This document shows positions 1-8,556 of a stretch of DNA of 64,000 bases, piece by piece. The stretch's first letter is position 1, and every line of letters begins with the position of its first letter. The notes beneath the pieces are model-generated. The model did not search any database. It was not told the DNA's origin and was given only the letters and a program-made list of their open reading frames with translations. Location: positions 62,001 through 126,000 of the forward strand of contig JAWKHX010000013.1 in assembly GCA_041394605.1 (NCBI GenBank), given 5' to 3'. The stretch comes from UBA668 sp041394605 (GTDB lineage: Bacteria > Actinomycetota > Acidimicrobiia > Acidimicrobiales > Ilumatobacteraceae). The position numbers and the translations under genes were made by a program.

Positions 1-12
1 AAGTCGTCCATC
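1..12 (-). CDS. 5' end of a gene overlapping the sigma factor stop
   Basis: On the minus strand the sigma factor stop is read as TGATG, so an ATG (bases 12-10) overlaps it and opens a frame Met-Asp-Asp before the window ends. A start overlapping the stop of an ECF sigma gene is the usual place for its anti-sigma factor. Only four codons are visible, so that identity is inference from position. Confidence 0.4.
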
Positions 13-571
13 AGATGTCCTCCTGGCTGCGGTCGTGCGCGGCGCGCAGCCGGTCGCGTCCTTGGTGAAGGTGGAACTTCACAGCACCGTCGCTGATCCC
101 GAGCGTGGTGGCCACCTCGGCCACCGACAGACCGTCCACGTAGTACAGGGCCAGGCACAGGCGCTGCTGGCGGGGCAGCGTGGCCAGCAGGGGCCCGAGG
201 TCGCCCAGCCCGCGCTCCACCTGGCCGTCTGTCGCCCACTGGGCTCCGACGACGCCGGCCTCCGCGGTGAGCCGCTGCTCGGCCCGTTCCTTCCGAGTGG
301 CCCGGCGGTGGTCGTCGCGCAGACGGTTGATCGCCACACGCCGGATCCAGCCGACGGGGTCGTCGTAGCGGCGGATCTTGCGCCAGTGCAGATGCGCCTT
401 CACGAACGCCTCCTGCACGGCATCGGCCGCCGAGTCCTGCGAGCCGGACACCAGCGTGAGCGCGCGGACGAGACGCGTGTAGTGAGCCCGGAAGAGGTCT
501 TCCACGCTCACGTCCAGCGGGACCGTTCCCGCATCCGTCCAGCCGCGGCTCATCGCGGCGATCGTCTCCAC
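11..571 (-). CDS. ECF-type RNA polymerase sigma factor (SigE-like)
   Basis: This 186-aa protein has the two domains of an ECF sigma factor. Region 2 (about residues 24-90) contains the AADAVQEAFVKAH helix and the WIRRVAINRLRDD -10-recognition segment. Region 4 (about 125-180) contains LPRQQRLCLALYYVDGLS and the helix-turn-helix VAEVATTLGISDGAVKFHLH. It would direct core RNA polymerase to a small regulon. A GTG at 571 gives the full frame; an ATG at 553 is an alternative start. It is divergent from the lipoprotein gene at 694, with 122 bases between them, and its stop overlaps the start of a further leftward gene, probably the cognate anti-sigma factor. Confidence 0.92.
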   Translation of the reverse strand: METIAAMSRGWTDAGTVPLDVSVEDLFRAHYTRLVRALTLVSGSQDSAADAVQEAFVKAHLHWRKIRRYDDPVGWIRRVAINRLRDDHRRATRKERAEQRLTAEAGVVGAQWATDGQVERGLGDLGPLLATLPRQQRLCLALYYVDGLSVAEVATTLGISDGAVKFHLHQGRDRLRAAHDRSQEDI

Positions 572-693
572 AGGTGAGGCACGCCGGTGACGATGCCACG
601 GTTTGGTCGCGAGCGATGGTTTTTCCGGCGAAAAGTGTCAGAGTGGTCGTGGAACCGCATCCAGTTGGTGTGAAGCACACCAAAGGAGCTGCC

Positions 694-1587
694 ATGAACC
701 GTCGTCACGGTCTCGTCCTCGCCGCCACGCTTGCACTCGGCGCCGCCGCCGGCGCCTGCAGCAGCGACGCCAACACGTCGGGCACGTCGGGCACGACCGG
801 CGCCAGCACCAGCGCCGCCCCCACCACCACGGCCGACACCACCCCCTCCACGGCAGCACCCACCACTGCCGTGCCCTCCACCACCGTGGCACCCTCCACC
901 ACGGCGGCACCCACCACGGTCGCGCCCACGGTGGCCCCCACCACGCCCACCACGGCCGCCCCGGCCGGGGGCAGCGTGCTGGCGGCACCCACCAACCTGC
1001 AGTACATGGGCGCGCCCACGTTCTCCATGCCCTCCGGGTACCTGTGCGACGGCAGCGACCCTGGCCTGCCCGGCTGGCATGTGGTGGACTGCCAGCAGAT
1101 GCCCAGCTACCAGGACGGCGTCACCACGTTCGTCGCCCGCCGCAACGACGACGGCCGCTTCGGCGTGTTCGTCTTCTTCCGCGAGGGCGCCCAGTTGAAG
1201 AGCCGTTACGAGGCCGTGGAACCGGCGGCCGGCACCTGGGCCGACGTCACCGTGGTGCTCGGCGACTTCCACTTCGACGACGGGGCCGAGGTGTGGGTGG
1301 GCTACCGCTACGCCGGCACCGGCGGCTACCTGGACCTCGATGTGCTCGACCCCCTGCCCACCGGCTTCACCTTCCTCGGCGGGTTGCAGGGCCTGGACCA
1401 TGGCGCGGTGGACATGCACCCCGGCGGCGCCACCGTCGCCACGGCGGTGTACTCCGGCACGGACCCCAACTGCTGCCCCAGCCAGTTGCGGGTGCAGGAG
1501 ATCACGTTCTCGGCCGACCAATGGTGGATCAACGCCGGCACCCTCTACGCCACAGCGGCGGCACCGGCGGTCACCAGCGACTTCTGA
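694..1587 (+). CDS. Thr/Ala/Pro-rich secreted lipoprotein
   Basis: This 297-aa protein begins with a lipoprotein signal peptide (MNRRHGLVLAATLALG) and a lipobox ending in AAGAC, so Cys22 or so would be acylated. A Thr/Ala/Pro linker of about 70 residues follows, as often seen where a domain must span the wall. The C-terminal ~200 residues form a soluble, Cys-containing domain that I do not recognise. The start at 694 is preferred over upstream in-frame codons because AAAGGAG lies just upstream and the signal peptide starts exactly there. It is divergent from the ECF sigma gene, so it may belong to that regulon; this is inference only. Confidence 0.85.
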   Translation: MNRRHGLVLAATLALGAAAGACSSDANTSGTSGTTGASTSAAPTTTADTTPSTAAPTTAVPSTTVAPSTTAAPTTVAPTVAPTTPTTAAPAGGSVLAAPTNLQYMGAPTFSMPSGYLCDGSDPGLPGWHVVDCQQMPSYQDGVTTFVARRNDDGRFGVFVFFREGAQLKSRYEAVEPAAGTWADVTVVLGDFHFDDGAEVWVGYRYAGTGGYLDLDVLDPLPTGFTFLGGLQGLDHGAVDMHPGGATVATAVYSGTDPNCCPSQLRVQEITFSADQWWINAGTLYATAAAPAVTSDF

Positions 1588-1591
1588 CCGC

Positions 1592-1597
1592 TACCGT
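1592..1597 (+). promoter_or_regulatory. TACCGT, leaderless -10 element
   Basis: TACCGT ends 7 bases before the ATG at 1605. It overlaps the tail of the intergenic space after the lipoprotein stop. No Shine-Dalgarno is visible, which supports a leaderless start. Confidence 0.6.
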
Positions 1598-1604
1598 TGC
1601 CGGC

Positions 1605-2582
1605 ATGACCGAGATCCTGGAGGTCGACCTCCTCGCCTTCGAGCAGTCCACCGGCGCCCCGCGCCGGGCCGTGGTGGACGGTGTGCGCCGCAGCCTGGAG
1701 ACGGGCTTCGTGTACACCCGCCACGACCTGTCCGACGACCTGCTGGACACCGCCTACGGGATGCTCAAGGAGTTCTTCGAACTGGCCCCCGAGGTGAAGC
1801 AACGTTTCGTCGCCCCCGAGAGCCACGGCCAGACCGGCTACACCGGCCTGCTGGTGGAGACCGCCGCCAGCAGCGATGTGCCCGACTGGAAGGAGATGCT
1901 CAACTGGGGCACCTCGCTACCCGTCGGCCACCCGCTGCGCACCCGCTACCCGCACCGGTACGGCGAGCAGGTGCTGCCCGAGGCCGCCGTGCCCGGCATC
2001 GCCGCCGTGCTCACCACGTTCCACGAGACCATCGAGCAGCTCCAGCGCCGGTTCCTGCGGGTCATCGCCGAAGGTCTGGGCTGCCACGAGAGCTTCTTCG
2101 ACGAGATGACCACCAACGGGGCCACGCTCACCCGGGCCATCCGCTACCCGGCGATGGCCGAGGCCCCCGAGGGTGGCAGCGGCGGCCATGTGTGGGCGGG
2201 TTCGCACGGCGACATCAACCTCATCACCGCACTGCCGCGGGCCACCGCACCCGGCCTGCAGGTGCTGGTGGACGGGGCATGGGTGGACGCCGTGGCGCCC
2301 GATGGCCAGGTCATCATCAACACCGGCATGATGCTGGAGCGGCTGACCAACGGCGTCATCCCCACCGGCATCCACCGCGTGGTCGCCGCCCCCGGGTACA
2401 CGGGCGAGCGCTACAGCGTGGTGCAGTTCGCTCACCCCACCCCGTGGACGTTGCTCAACCCCCTGGCTTGCTGCATCACGCCCGAGCACCCGCAGCGGTT
2501 CAGCGGCATGGTGTCCGCGGACGCGCTGGACCTCGTGCTCTACGAGATCAACCTGGTGGAGACGGCGCGGCGTGTCGGCTGA
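1605..2582 (+). CDS. isopenicillin-N-synthase-like 2OG-Fe(II) oxygenase
   Basis: This 325-aa protein has the arrangement of the IPNS/2-oxoglutarate oxygenase superfamily. There is an N-terminal helical cap (DIOX_N-like, about 1-120). The iron triad is His201-x-Asp203 in GSHGDINLIT and His257 in GIHRVV, followed by Arg269-x-Ser271 (ERYSVV), which normally binds the 2OG carboxylate. It should couple 2OG decarboxylation to hydroxylation, desaturation or ring formation on a small molecule; the substrate cannot be read from sequence. A TACCGT element 7 bases upstream fixes the start. The ROK kinase gene begins 11 bases inside its 3' end, so the two are probably translated together. Confidence 0.88.
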   Translation: MTEILEVDLLAFEQSTGAPRRAVVDGVRRSLETGFVYTRHDLSDDLLDTAYGMLKEFFELAPEVKQRFVAPESHGQTGYTGLLVETAASSDVPDWKEMLNWGTSLPVGHPLRTRYPHRYGEQVLPEAAVPGIAAVLTTFHETIEQLQRRFLRVIAEGLGCHESFFDEMTTNGATLTRAIRYPAMAEAPEGGSGGHVWAGSHGDINLITALPRATAPGLQVLVDGAWVDAVAPDGQVIINTGMMLERLTNGVIPTGIHRVVAAPGYTGERYSVVQFAHPTPWTLLNPLACCITPEHPQRFSGMVSADALDLVLYEINLVETARRVG

Positions 2583-3555
2583 CCCGCACGGTTCCCGGGT
2601 GGCCCCGCCCCACGCGGAGGCGGCGCCCGCCGAGCCGGCACGCGTGCCGCCCGCGGGCGATGTGATCTTGGCGGTGGACATCGGTGGCAGCCGGATGTCC
2701 GCCGGGCTGGTGACGCTGCAGGGCGAACTGATCGACCGCGACCAGATCATGGTGGACCACGACCTGTCCGCCGACCGGCTGTTCGCCACGCTCACCGTGA
2801 TGCTCGACGGCCAACTGGCCCGGGCCCGCGAACACCACAACCTGCGGCCGATCGCCGTCGGGGTGGGTGCCACCGGCCCGATCGCCCCCAACTGCGAGAC
2901 CATTGCCCCGCTGAACATCGTGTCGTGGCGCAACTTCGCCCTGCGCGAGCGGCTGATGGACGCCACCATGCTGCCCGTGTACGGCGACCTGGACGCCAAG
3001 GCGCTGGCCCTGGCCGAGGGCTGGCTGGGTGCGGGGCAGGGGCGCGACAGCTTCCTGGCGATGGTCATCAGCTCCGGCGTGGGCGGCGGGATCATCCTCA
3101 ACGGGCAGTTGCTCGACGGCGCGGACGGCAACGCCGGCCATGTGGGCCACATCACCGTGGAACCGAACGGCCGCCGCTGCGCGTGCGGCGCGCGGGGCTG
3201 CCTGGAAGCGGAGGCCTCGGGCCTGGCCATCGAAGCCATCACCGGCCGGGCCATCACCGAACCCACCTACGAGATCATGCAACGCACCGGCCGGCTGGTC
3301 GGCCGCGCCGTCGCTTCCGTGTGCAACCTGCTGGACCTGGATCTGGCCGTGGTCGGCGGTTCGGTGGCGCTCGGGTTCGGCGCGACGTTCTTCAACTCGG
3401 CCCAGGAGACCCTGGACGACCACGCCAAGCTGTCGTTCTCCCGCGGCGCCCGCATCACCCCGGCGCGGTTGGGTGACCGCGGGCCGTTGATCGGCGCCGG
3501 GGCGGTGGCCATCCGCGGTGTCCGCCGGGCGCGCCGTCGGGCCAGCGCCGCATAG
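2572..3555 (+). CDS. ROK-family sugar kinase
   Basis: This 327-aa protein carries the ATP-binding motif DIGGSRMSAG (from about residue 36), a second phosphate motif SSGVGGGII, and the zinc motif CACGARGC preceded by GHVGH. These define the ROK family of glucokinases, allokinases and N-acetyl-sugar kinases. No DNA-binding domain precedes the kinase, so it is an enzyme rather than a ROK repressor. The GTG at 2572 adds about 30 Ala/Pro-rich residues before the fold; a GTG near 2644 is an alternative. It overlaps the oxygenase gene by 11 bases. Sugar specificity is unknown. Confidence 0.88.
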   Translation: MSADPHGSRVAPPHAEAAPAEPARVPPAGDVILAVDIGGSRMSAGLVTLQGELIDRDQIMVDHDLSADRLFATLTVMLDGQLARAREHHNLRPIAVGVGATGPIAPNCETIAPLNIVSWRNFALRERLMDATMLPVYGDLDAKALALAEGWLGAGQGRDSFLAMVISSGVGGGIILNGQLLDGADGNAGHVGHITVEPNGRRCACGARGCLEAEASGLAIEAITGRAITEPTYEIMQRTGRLVGRAVASVCNLLDLDLAVVGGSVALGFGATFFNSAQETLDDHAKLSFSRGARITPARLGDRGPLIGAGAVAIRGVRRARRRASAA

Positions 3556-3590
3556 AGTCCTGCCCCGAACGGCGAGGAGACAGGTTCGCA

Positions 3591-4508
3591 ATGACCAAGA
3601 TTCGCAGCACCGACAAGTCGCGGGTGAAGGACGTCCGCGGGCAGTCCGGCGGGGGCGGCGGGGGTGGCCTCGGCTTCCCCTTCCCCGGCATGGGCGGTTC
3701 GGGCAGCGGCGGCGGCGGGATGAGCTTCCCTGGCGGGGCCAAGGCGGGTGGTGGCCTGCTGGGTGTCGTCGTGCTGCTGGCCGCGCTGTTCTTGCCCAAG
3801 CTGCTCGGTGCCGGCGCCACCCAGTCCGCCGCCGACGTGCCCGCGTCGGCCGGTAGCGACCAGTGCGTGACGGAGCTGGAGCAGATCATGTGCGGGGCCA
3901 ACGAGAGCGTGCAGGACTACTGGGCTGCGGCCCTGCCGCAGTACTACGGCACGGCGTACCAGTACACCTCGATGGTGTGGTTCACCGGCGGCGTCAGCAC
4001 CGGCTGCGGGCAGGCCAGCTCCGAGACCGGCCCGTTCTACTGCCCCCTGGACAGCCTGGTGTACATCGACCTGGGCTTCATGCAGCAGTGGGAGAACATG
4101 CTGATCGGCACCACCTCCGACCTGGCGGAGCAGTACATCATCGCCCACGAGTACGGCCACCATGTGCAGAACCTGCTGGGCACCAACGCTCAGGTGCAGC
4201 GGGCGCAGCAGAACGACCCGTCGCGGGCCAACCAGTACTCCGTGGCGCTGGAACTGCAGGCCGACTGCTACGCCGGCGTCTGGGTGGGCTCCAACGACGT
4301 GCTGGAGAACCAGGCCGAATTGCAGGAGGCGTTGAACGCTGCCGAGGGCGTGGGCGACGACCGCATCCAGCAGAAGACCCAGGGCCGCGTCGACCCCGAA
4401 TCGTGGACCCATGGTTCCGCCGAGCAGCGGCGCACCTGGTTCCTCCAGGGCTACAACTCGCAGAGCCCGCGCACGTGCGACGCGACGTTCAACGAGATCA
4501 CTCGCTGA
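3591..4508 (+). CDS. neutral zinc metallopeptidase (YpfJ family)
   Basis: This 305-aa membrane-anchored protein has a Gly-rich cytoplasmic N-terminus and one transmembrane segment near residues 50-65. The extracytoplasmic zinc-peptidase domain contains HEYGHH at about residues 186-191 and a downstream ELQADCYAGVW helix that supplies the third ligand. This matches the putative neutral zinc metallopeptidase family (YpfJ). A good ribosome site (GAGGAG) lies before the ATG. Its stop overlaps convergently, by 11 bases, with the end of the leftward membrane protein gene. The natural substrate of this family is poorly known. Confidence 0.9.
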   Translation: MTKIRSTDKSRVKDVRGQSGGGGGGGLGFPFPGMGGSGSGGGGMSFPGGAKAGGGLLGVVVLLAALFLPKLLGAGATQSAADVPASAGSDQCVTELEQIMCGANESVQDYWAAALPQYYGTAYQYTSMVWFTGGVSTGCGQASSETGPFYCPLDSLVYIDLGFMQQWENMLIGTTSDLAEQYIIAHEYGHHVQNLLGTNAQVQRAQQNDPSRANQYSVALELQADCYAGVWVGSNDVLENQAELQEALNAAEGVGDDRIQQKTQGRVDPESWTHGSAEQRRTWFLQGYNSQSPRTCDATFNEITR

Positions 4509-5622
4509 CCCGGCGGTACATCCACTCCAGCGGCCCCTGGCCCACGCGGTCGGCCCACACGTTGGCCAGCAACACGGCGAACACCCAGTAGGCCAAGGCG
4601 AATGCCAGTGCGGTGCCGAGGCCGGCGTTGAAGTGCAGCCAGCCCAGCCAGTCCACCACCAGGCGGAACACCAGCACGTGCAGCACGTAGAGCGTCAGCG
4701 TGGTACGCCCCGCCACGGCCAGCGCATCGGTGACGGCGCTGGTGCGGGTGCGCTCGGCCAGCCAGGTGATGAGGGCCACGGCCACCAGGGTGGAGCCCAC
4801 GGTGGTGAGCACGTAGAACAGGCCGCGGTCGAACGGGTGGGTGGAGCGCAGTTGCGGATGCCAGGGGGCGACGGCGGCCAGCCCGTACCCGGCCGCGAGG
4901 CAGAGTGCGCCGGCGAACGCCAGGTTCACTCTGGTGACGACGTTCCACGGCAGCCTGCGGCCCAACACGATGCCCATGCAGAAGAAGCCCAGCCATGGCA
5001 GCAGCGGGTGGGTGCCGCGGACGAACAGGTCGAAGATCAGGTCGCGGGGCGACATCGTGAACTCGGAGTAGCCGTGCAGCAGCCACGACGTGGTGTGACC
5101 ATCGCTGGTGCGCTGCACCGACCACCACTGGATCGCGGCGGCTCCACCCACGGCGGCGGCACCGGCGGCGATCACCCAACGGTCACGCAACGTCACGAGC
5201 GCCGCGCCCACAAGGAAGAAGCCGCCGTAGAACCACAGGATCGTGCCGTTCCAGATCCAGTCCAGGACGTAGCCCGCGGCCAGCAGGGTGAGCCCACGGC
5301 GCACGAGGCGCCAGCGGATGGTGGCGATGCGTGCCCGGTCGCCCGAGGCGATGGCCCGGCGGCCCAGCAGCACCACCCCGATGCCCGCCACCGTCACGAA
5401 CACGGCGGCGAACCGGGTGGACAGCGGACCCGTCCACGGGTTGAAGATCCGGCCGGCGAGGCTGCGGTCGGCGTCGGCCGCGCGGCTGTTGAGGTAGCCG
5501 TGGTAGTTCATGACGCACACGCCGATCAGGGCGATGCCGCGGGCGACGTCCAGCCCGATCAGGCGGTCGGCCACCGGTGTGCCCACCGTGTGCAGGTGCT
5601 CGGCGGTGGTCGGGTCGTTCAC
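4498..5622 (-). CDS. polytopic membrane protein, DUF418/acyltransferase-like
   Basis: This 374-aa protein has about ten hydrophobic segments. The N-terminal signature RLIGLDVARGIALIGVCVMN resembles DUF418 and DUF1624 (heparan-alpha-glucosaminide acetyltransferase-like) membrane acyltransferases, in which the LDxxRGxA segment opens the first transmembrane helix. It probably moves an acyl group across or onto an envelope substrate. The GTG at 5622 overlaps the stop of the alanine-racemase-like gene as GTGA, so the two are translationally coupled and may act on one pathway. DUF418 is the alternative reading; I cannot separate the two by eye. Confidence 0.75.
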   Translation of the reverse strand: MNDPTTAEHLHTVGTPVADRLIGLDVARGIALIGVCVMNYHGYLNSRAADADRSLAGRIFNPWTGPLSTRFAAVFVTVAGIGVVLLGRRAIASGDRARIATIRWRLVRRGLTLLAAGYVLDWIWNGTILWFYGGFFLVGAALVTLRDRWVIAAGAAAVGGAAAIQWWSVQRTSDGHTTSWLLHGYSEFTMSPRDLIFDLFVRGTHPLLPWLGFFCMGIVLGRRLPWNVVTRVNLAFAGALCLAAGYGLAAVAPWHPQLRSTHPFDRGLFYVLTTVGSTLVAVALITWLAERTRTSAVTDALAVAGRTTLTLYVLHVLVFRLVVDWLGWLHFNAGLGTALAFALAYWVFAVLLANVWADRVGQGPLEWMYRRVSE

Positions 5623-6584
5623 GGCAGCCACTCGAGCTCGTCGGGGTGCACGTTGATGAGGGGTTGCTGCACGTCGACGATCTCGCCCACGCCGGGCGCC
5701 GGCTGGCCGTGGGGCACCAGGCACATGGACGTGTGCATGTGCGGCGGTTCCAGCAGTGGCAGGCGCCGGCGGGCGAAGTGGAACGGGCTGCGCTGCGAAG
5801 GGTCGTCGTGCGGGAGGGGCGTCACGCCGTGGGCCGAGCCGCAGCCGACCATCACCAGCGTGCCGTCGCCCGGGATCTGCGTGAGGCGGTAGCCGGCCAG
5901 GTCGCCGGCCCGCACGGTGCGGGTGGACAGGACGTCGGCACCGAGGTGCAGGAATGGGCCGCGAGGTGTGCCGTGCCAGAGCGCCGTGCCCACCCGCACT
6001 CGCATCGGGCGGGCCGGATGGGCGGCCTGCAGCGAGTGGAACGCGGAGGGCGAGAGGTGGCTGACCCACAGCGGCAGACCGTCGGTGGGCAGGTGCGCCA
6101 GCCAGGCCTCGACCTCCGCCACCCGGTCGTGATCGGTCCCGGCCAGCGGCAGGTGGATCGAGTAGCCGGTGATCGGCAGGCCCGCCGCGGCGAGGGCGGC
6201 CAGCAGGCCCGGCAGGTGTGCGGGGGCCGTGCCGTGGCGCTGCATGGACGAAGCCAGCTTCACCAGCACCGGCCCTTTCCAGCCGGCCAGCGCGGCCACG
6301 TGCGCGGGATGGCCGACCGTGACGACGGCGTCGGCCCGGGGCGGCGGCTGCAGGCCCGGAGTGAGCACCACGGGTTGCAGGCCCGGTGGCACGCCGTGCA
6401 CCTCGTGGATGGTGCCGACGCAGATCTGGGTCGACAACTGGCCAGAGACCTCATGGAGCACCGGGCGCCCGAAGCCGTAGCCGTTGCCCTTCACCACAGG
6501 CACCAGCGCCGGCCCGTATGCCGCGACGGTGGCGTGCACGTGGGCCAGCCACTCCGCTCGCCGGACCGCCAACCGCAGTGTCAT
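5619..6584 (-). CDS. alanine-racemase-like PLP enzyme
   Basis: This 321-aa protein has the PLP-lysine motif of fold-III racemases, VVKGNGYGFG, with Lys32 as the expected Schiff-base residue. It also has the C-terminal beta domain with an HTSMCLVP segment where alanine racemases carry their GxVxMD motif. At 321 aa it is shorter than typical Alr (about 370), and the motif reads GNGYG instead of the usual ANAYG, so it may not be the housekeeping Alr. I chose the ATG at 6584 because it starts right at the fold; upstream codons add only an Arg-rich tail. It is coupled by GTGA to the downstream membrane acyltransferase-like gene. Confidence 0.75.
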   Translation of the reverse strand: MTLRLAVRRAEWLAHVHATVAAYGPALVPVVKGNGYGFGRPVLHEVSGQLSTQICVGTIHEVHGVPPGLQPVVLTPGLQPPPRADAVVTVGHPAHVAALAGWKGPVLVKLASSMQRHGTAPAHLPGLLAALAAAGLPITGYSIHLPLAGTDHDRVAEVEAWLAHLPTDGLPLWVSHLSPSAFHSLQAAHPARPMRVRVGTALWHGTPRGPFLHLGADVLSTRTVRAGDLAGYRLTQIPGDGTLVMVGCGSAHGVTPLPHDDPSQRSPFHFARRRLPLLEPPHMHTSMCLVPHGQPAPGVGEIVDVQQPLINVHPDELEWLP

Positions 6585-6697
6585 GGGCCGCCACCGTACT
6601 GCCCGCCTGCCGCTCGACCGCCGCATCCTCGTGGACGACCGTGCCGTTCCTGACGTCAATCCCGACAAAGTTGAGTTGGCAGGTCGGAATTATCGGC

Positions 6698-6703
6698 TAT
6701 CAT
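6698..6703 (+). promoter_or_regulatory. TATCAT, leaderless -10 element
   Basis: TATCAT ends 7 bases before the ATG at 6711, in an AT-richer patch of the divergent region between the racemase-like and DUF4395 genes. Confidence 0.6.
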
Positions 6704-6710
6704 CACCGGC

Positions 6711-7208
6711 ATGCGCTCGAAGTGGTTCGACTTCCCCAACCCGGTCAACGAGACCTCCGCCCGGCTCGTCGCCTCCGGGGCGGTCGCCCAAGGCGTGGCG
6801 TTTCTCGCCGTGCGCCAGTGGTGGGTGTTGGTGCCACTGGCGTACGGCTTCCTCGCCCGTGTGCTGAGCGGCCCCCGGTTCAGCCCGCTCGGGCAGTTCG
6901 TCACCCGCGTGGTCACCCCCCGTCTGCGGGTGGAGCACCGCTTCGTGCCCGGCCCGCCCAAGCGGTTCGCCCAGGGCGTCGGCCTGGCGTTCAGCGGCGG
7001 TGCACTGCTGGCCTGGGCGCTCGGTGCGCCGGTGGTGAGCTATGTGCTGGTGGCAGGCCTGGTGGTGGCCGCCTCGCTGGAGGCAGTGCTCGCCTTCTGC
7101 CTGGGCTGTGTGGTGTTCAACCGGCTGATGCGCATCGGGTTGATCCCCGAGGACGTGTGCCTCGAGTGCGCCGACATCAGCGGTCGCCTCGCCGCGGCCA
7201 CCCGCTGA
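6711..7208 (+). CDS. DUF4395 membrane protein
   Basis: This 165-aa protein has four hydrophobic segments. It opens with FPNPVNETSARLVA and contains FSPLGQFV, which are typical of the DUF4395 family. Two cysteine pairs near the C-terminus (CLGC and CLEC) could be redox-active or bind metal. DUF4395 genes often sit beside thioredoxin or rhodanese genes, but none is present here. The start is set by the TATCAT element 7 bases upstream. The last 32 bases overlap convergently with the 3' end of mftF. Function is unknown. Confidence 0.88.
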   Translation: MRSKWFDFPNPVNETSARLVASGAVAQGVAFLAVRQWWVLVPLAYGFLARVLSGPRFSPLGQFVTRVVTPRLRVEHRFVPGPPKRFAQGVGLAFSGGALLAWALGAPVVSYVLVAGLVVAASLEAVLAFCLGCVVFNRLMRIGLIPEDVCLECADISGRLAAATR

Positions 7209-8556
7209 GCTCGGGCAGCAGGGGCCCGGCGCTGCGCTCCGCCAGCACGCCCTCCCACACGCCCAGCCCGTAGGCGGCCTCCTCGGCCACGTGCAGCGGC
7301 AGGTCGGCCAGGGGTTGCGCCGACCGCCGGCGAGCGGCCTCCACGGCTGCGGGAAGTACCACCGCAGCAGCGGCCAGACGGCGCCCGCGGCGGGTCAGCA
7401 GCGCGGGAAGGGCCAGCGGCCACCACACCCGGCGGATGCCCTCGGCCAGTTGGCGGCCGGCAGCCAGATGGCCGGCGAGTGCCAACCGGGCGGCCTCCGC
7501 GGCGGGCAGCGAGTGCAGCTTGCGCACCAAGGCCAGCGTGGTGCCGGCGGCGAGCGCGGTGGCGGCCAGCGGGCGGCGGGCGGCCAGCAGCAGCCAGACG
7601 CCCAGGCTCCAGCCACTCATCCGCACCGGCGCGAGCGCGCCGGGGTGGCGCACGGACAGCGGCGCCGCGCTGCGTCCGTAGGCGCGGCGTTGCTGCCACA
7701 GTGCGGGCCATGACGGGCGTGGCGCATGGTGGGCGACGACCGCAGGTTCGTAGCGGGCGCGGTACCCGGCGGACAGCAGCCTCCAGACAAGGTCCACGTC
7801 CTCGCCCCACCGCAGCGCTTCGTCGAACCCGCCGACGGCGCGGAGCGCATCTGTGCGGCAGGCGATCACTGCAGCGGGCACGTAACTGACCCGGGTGCCG
7901 GGGGCTACGCGGGCGGGCTGGTCGCCGAGGTCCAGCGGGCTGTGCCGTTGCTCGTACTCGGCCAGCCGTCCGGGGCCCGGTGCGCTGGCCACCCGCGGCG
8001 CCACCAGGGCCACCTGTGGGTCGGCGAAGTGCGCGAGCAGCGGCGCCAGCCATCCGTCGGGGAGAATGACGTCGGTGTCCACGAACGCGACGATCGGGGT
8101 GGTGACCGCTGCGAGGCCCGTGTTGCGCGCCGCGCCCGGCCCCCGGTTGACCTCATGGCGGAGCCAGGTCGTCTGCCGGCTGTCGCCGTCGTCTGCCGGC
8201 GGTGCGACGGGTACCGGGCTGGCATCGTCGACGACGATCACCCGCGTCGCGCCGGATGGCAGTACGGGTGTGGCCGCGTAGCAGGGCATCACCACGGTGA
8301 CGTCGCCGGCCGTGAACGGCCCGGCGCCGGGCACGGGCTCGGGATGGAGCGCGCCGGCGTCCACGAAGCGGTCGAGCAACTGCTGCACCGCTGTGGTGGC
8401 GGGCACGTCGCCGGCCTCCACCCGGGCGATCACGTGGGCGCCGCCGGGGGAGAGGCGGAACAGGCGCAGCGGCGACCCGGCGACCACGGTGCGCCCGTCA
8501 CCCGGACGTCGCCAGGTGGGGTCCAGGCGGTAGCGCCCTGGCACCGGCCTGGTCAC
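7177..8556 (-). CDS. mftF: mycofactocin glycosyltransferase MftF
   Basis: This 459-aa protein has a family-2 glycosyltransferase domain. VTVVMPCYA starts the nucleotide-sugar fold, and FVDTDVILPDGWL holds the metal-binding DxD-like site. WGEDVDLVWRL is the catalytic ED segment. Before it lies the ~90-residue N-terminal domain typical of MftF, and after it a hydrophobic C-terminal region. In mycobacteria MftF adds glucose units to mycofactocin. Identification rests on architecture, length (about 470 in the family) and the adjoining mftE. GTG 8556 overlaps the mftE stop as GTGA. Confidence 0.85.
   Translation of the reverse strand: MTRPVPGRYRLDPTWRRPGDGRTVVAGSPLRLFRLSPGGAHVIARVEAGDVPATTAVQQLLDRFVDAGALHPEPVPGAGPFTAGDVTVVMPCYAATPVLPSGATRVIVVDDASPVPVAPPADDGDSRQTTWLRHEVNRGPGAARNTGLAAVTTPIVAFVDTDVILPDGWLAPLLAHFADPQVALVAPRVASAPGPGRLAEYEQRHSPLDLGDQPARVAPGTRVSYVPAAVIACRTDALRAVGGFDEALRWGEDVDLVWRLLSAGYRARYEPAVVAHHAPRPSWPALWQQRRAYGRSAAPLSVRHPGALAPVRMSGWSLGVWLLLAARRPLAATALAAGTTLALVRKLHSLPAAEAARLALAGHLAAGRQLAEGIRRVWWPLALPALLTRRGRRLAAAAVVLPAAVEAARRRSAQPLADLPLHVAEEAAYGLGVWEGVLAERSAGPLLPELSGWPRRGDR

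Noticed and set aside
4411..5892. 493-codon open frame on the plus strand opposite the acyltransferase-like and racemase-like genes
   Set aside because: Its Gln/His/Arg-rich translation has no domains, and it lies antisense to well-supported genes. High GC makes such long antisense frames common.
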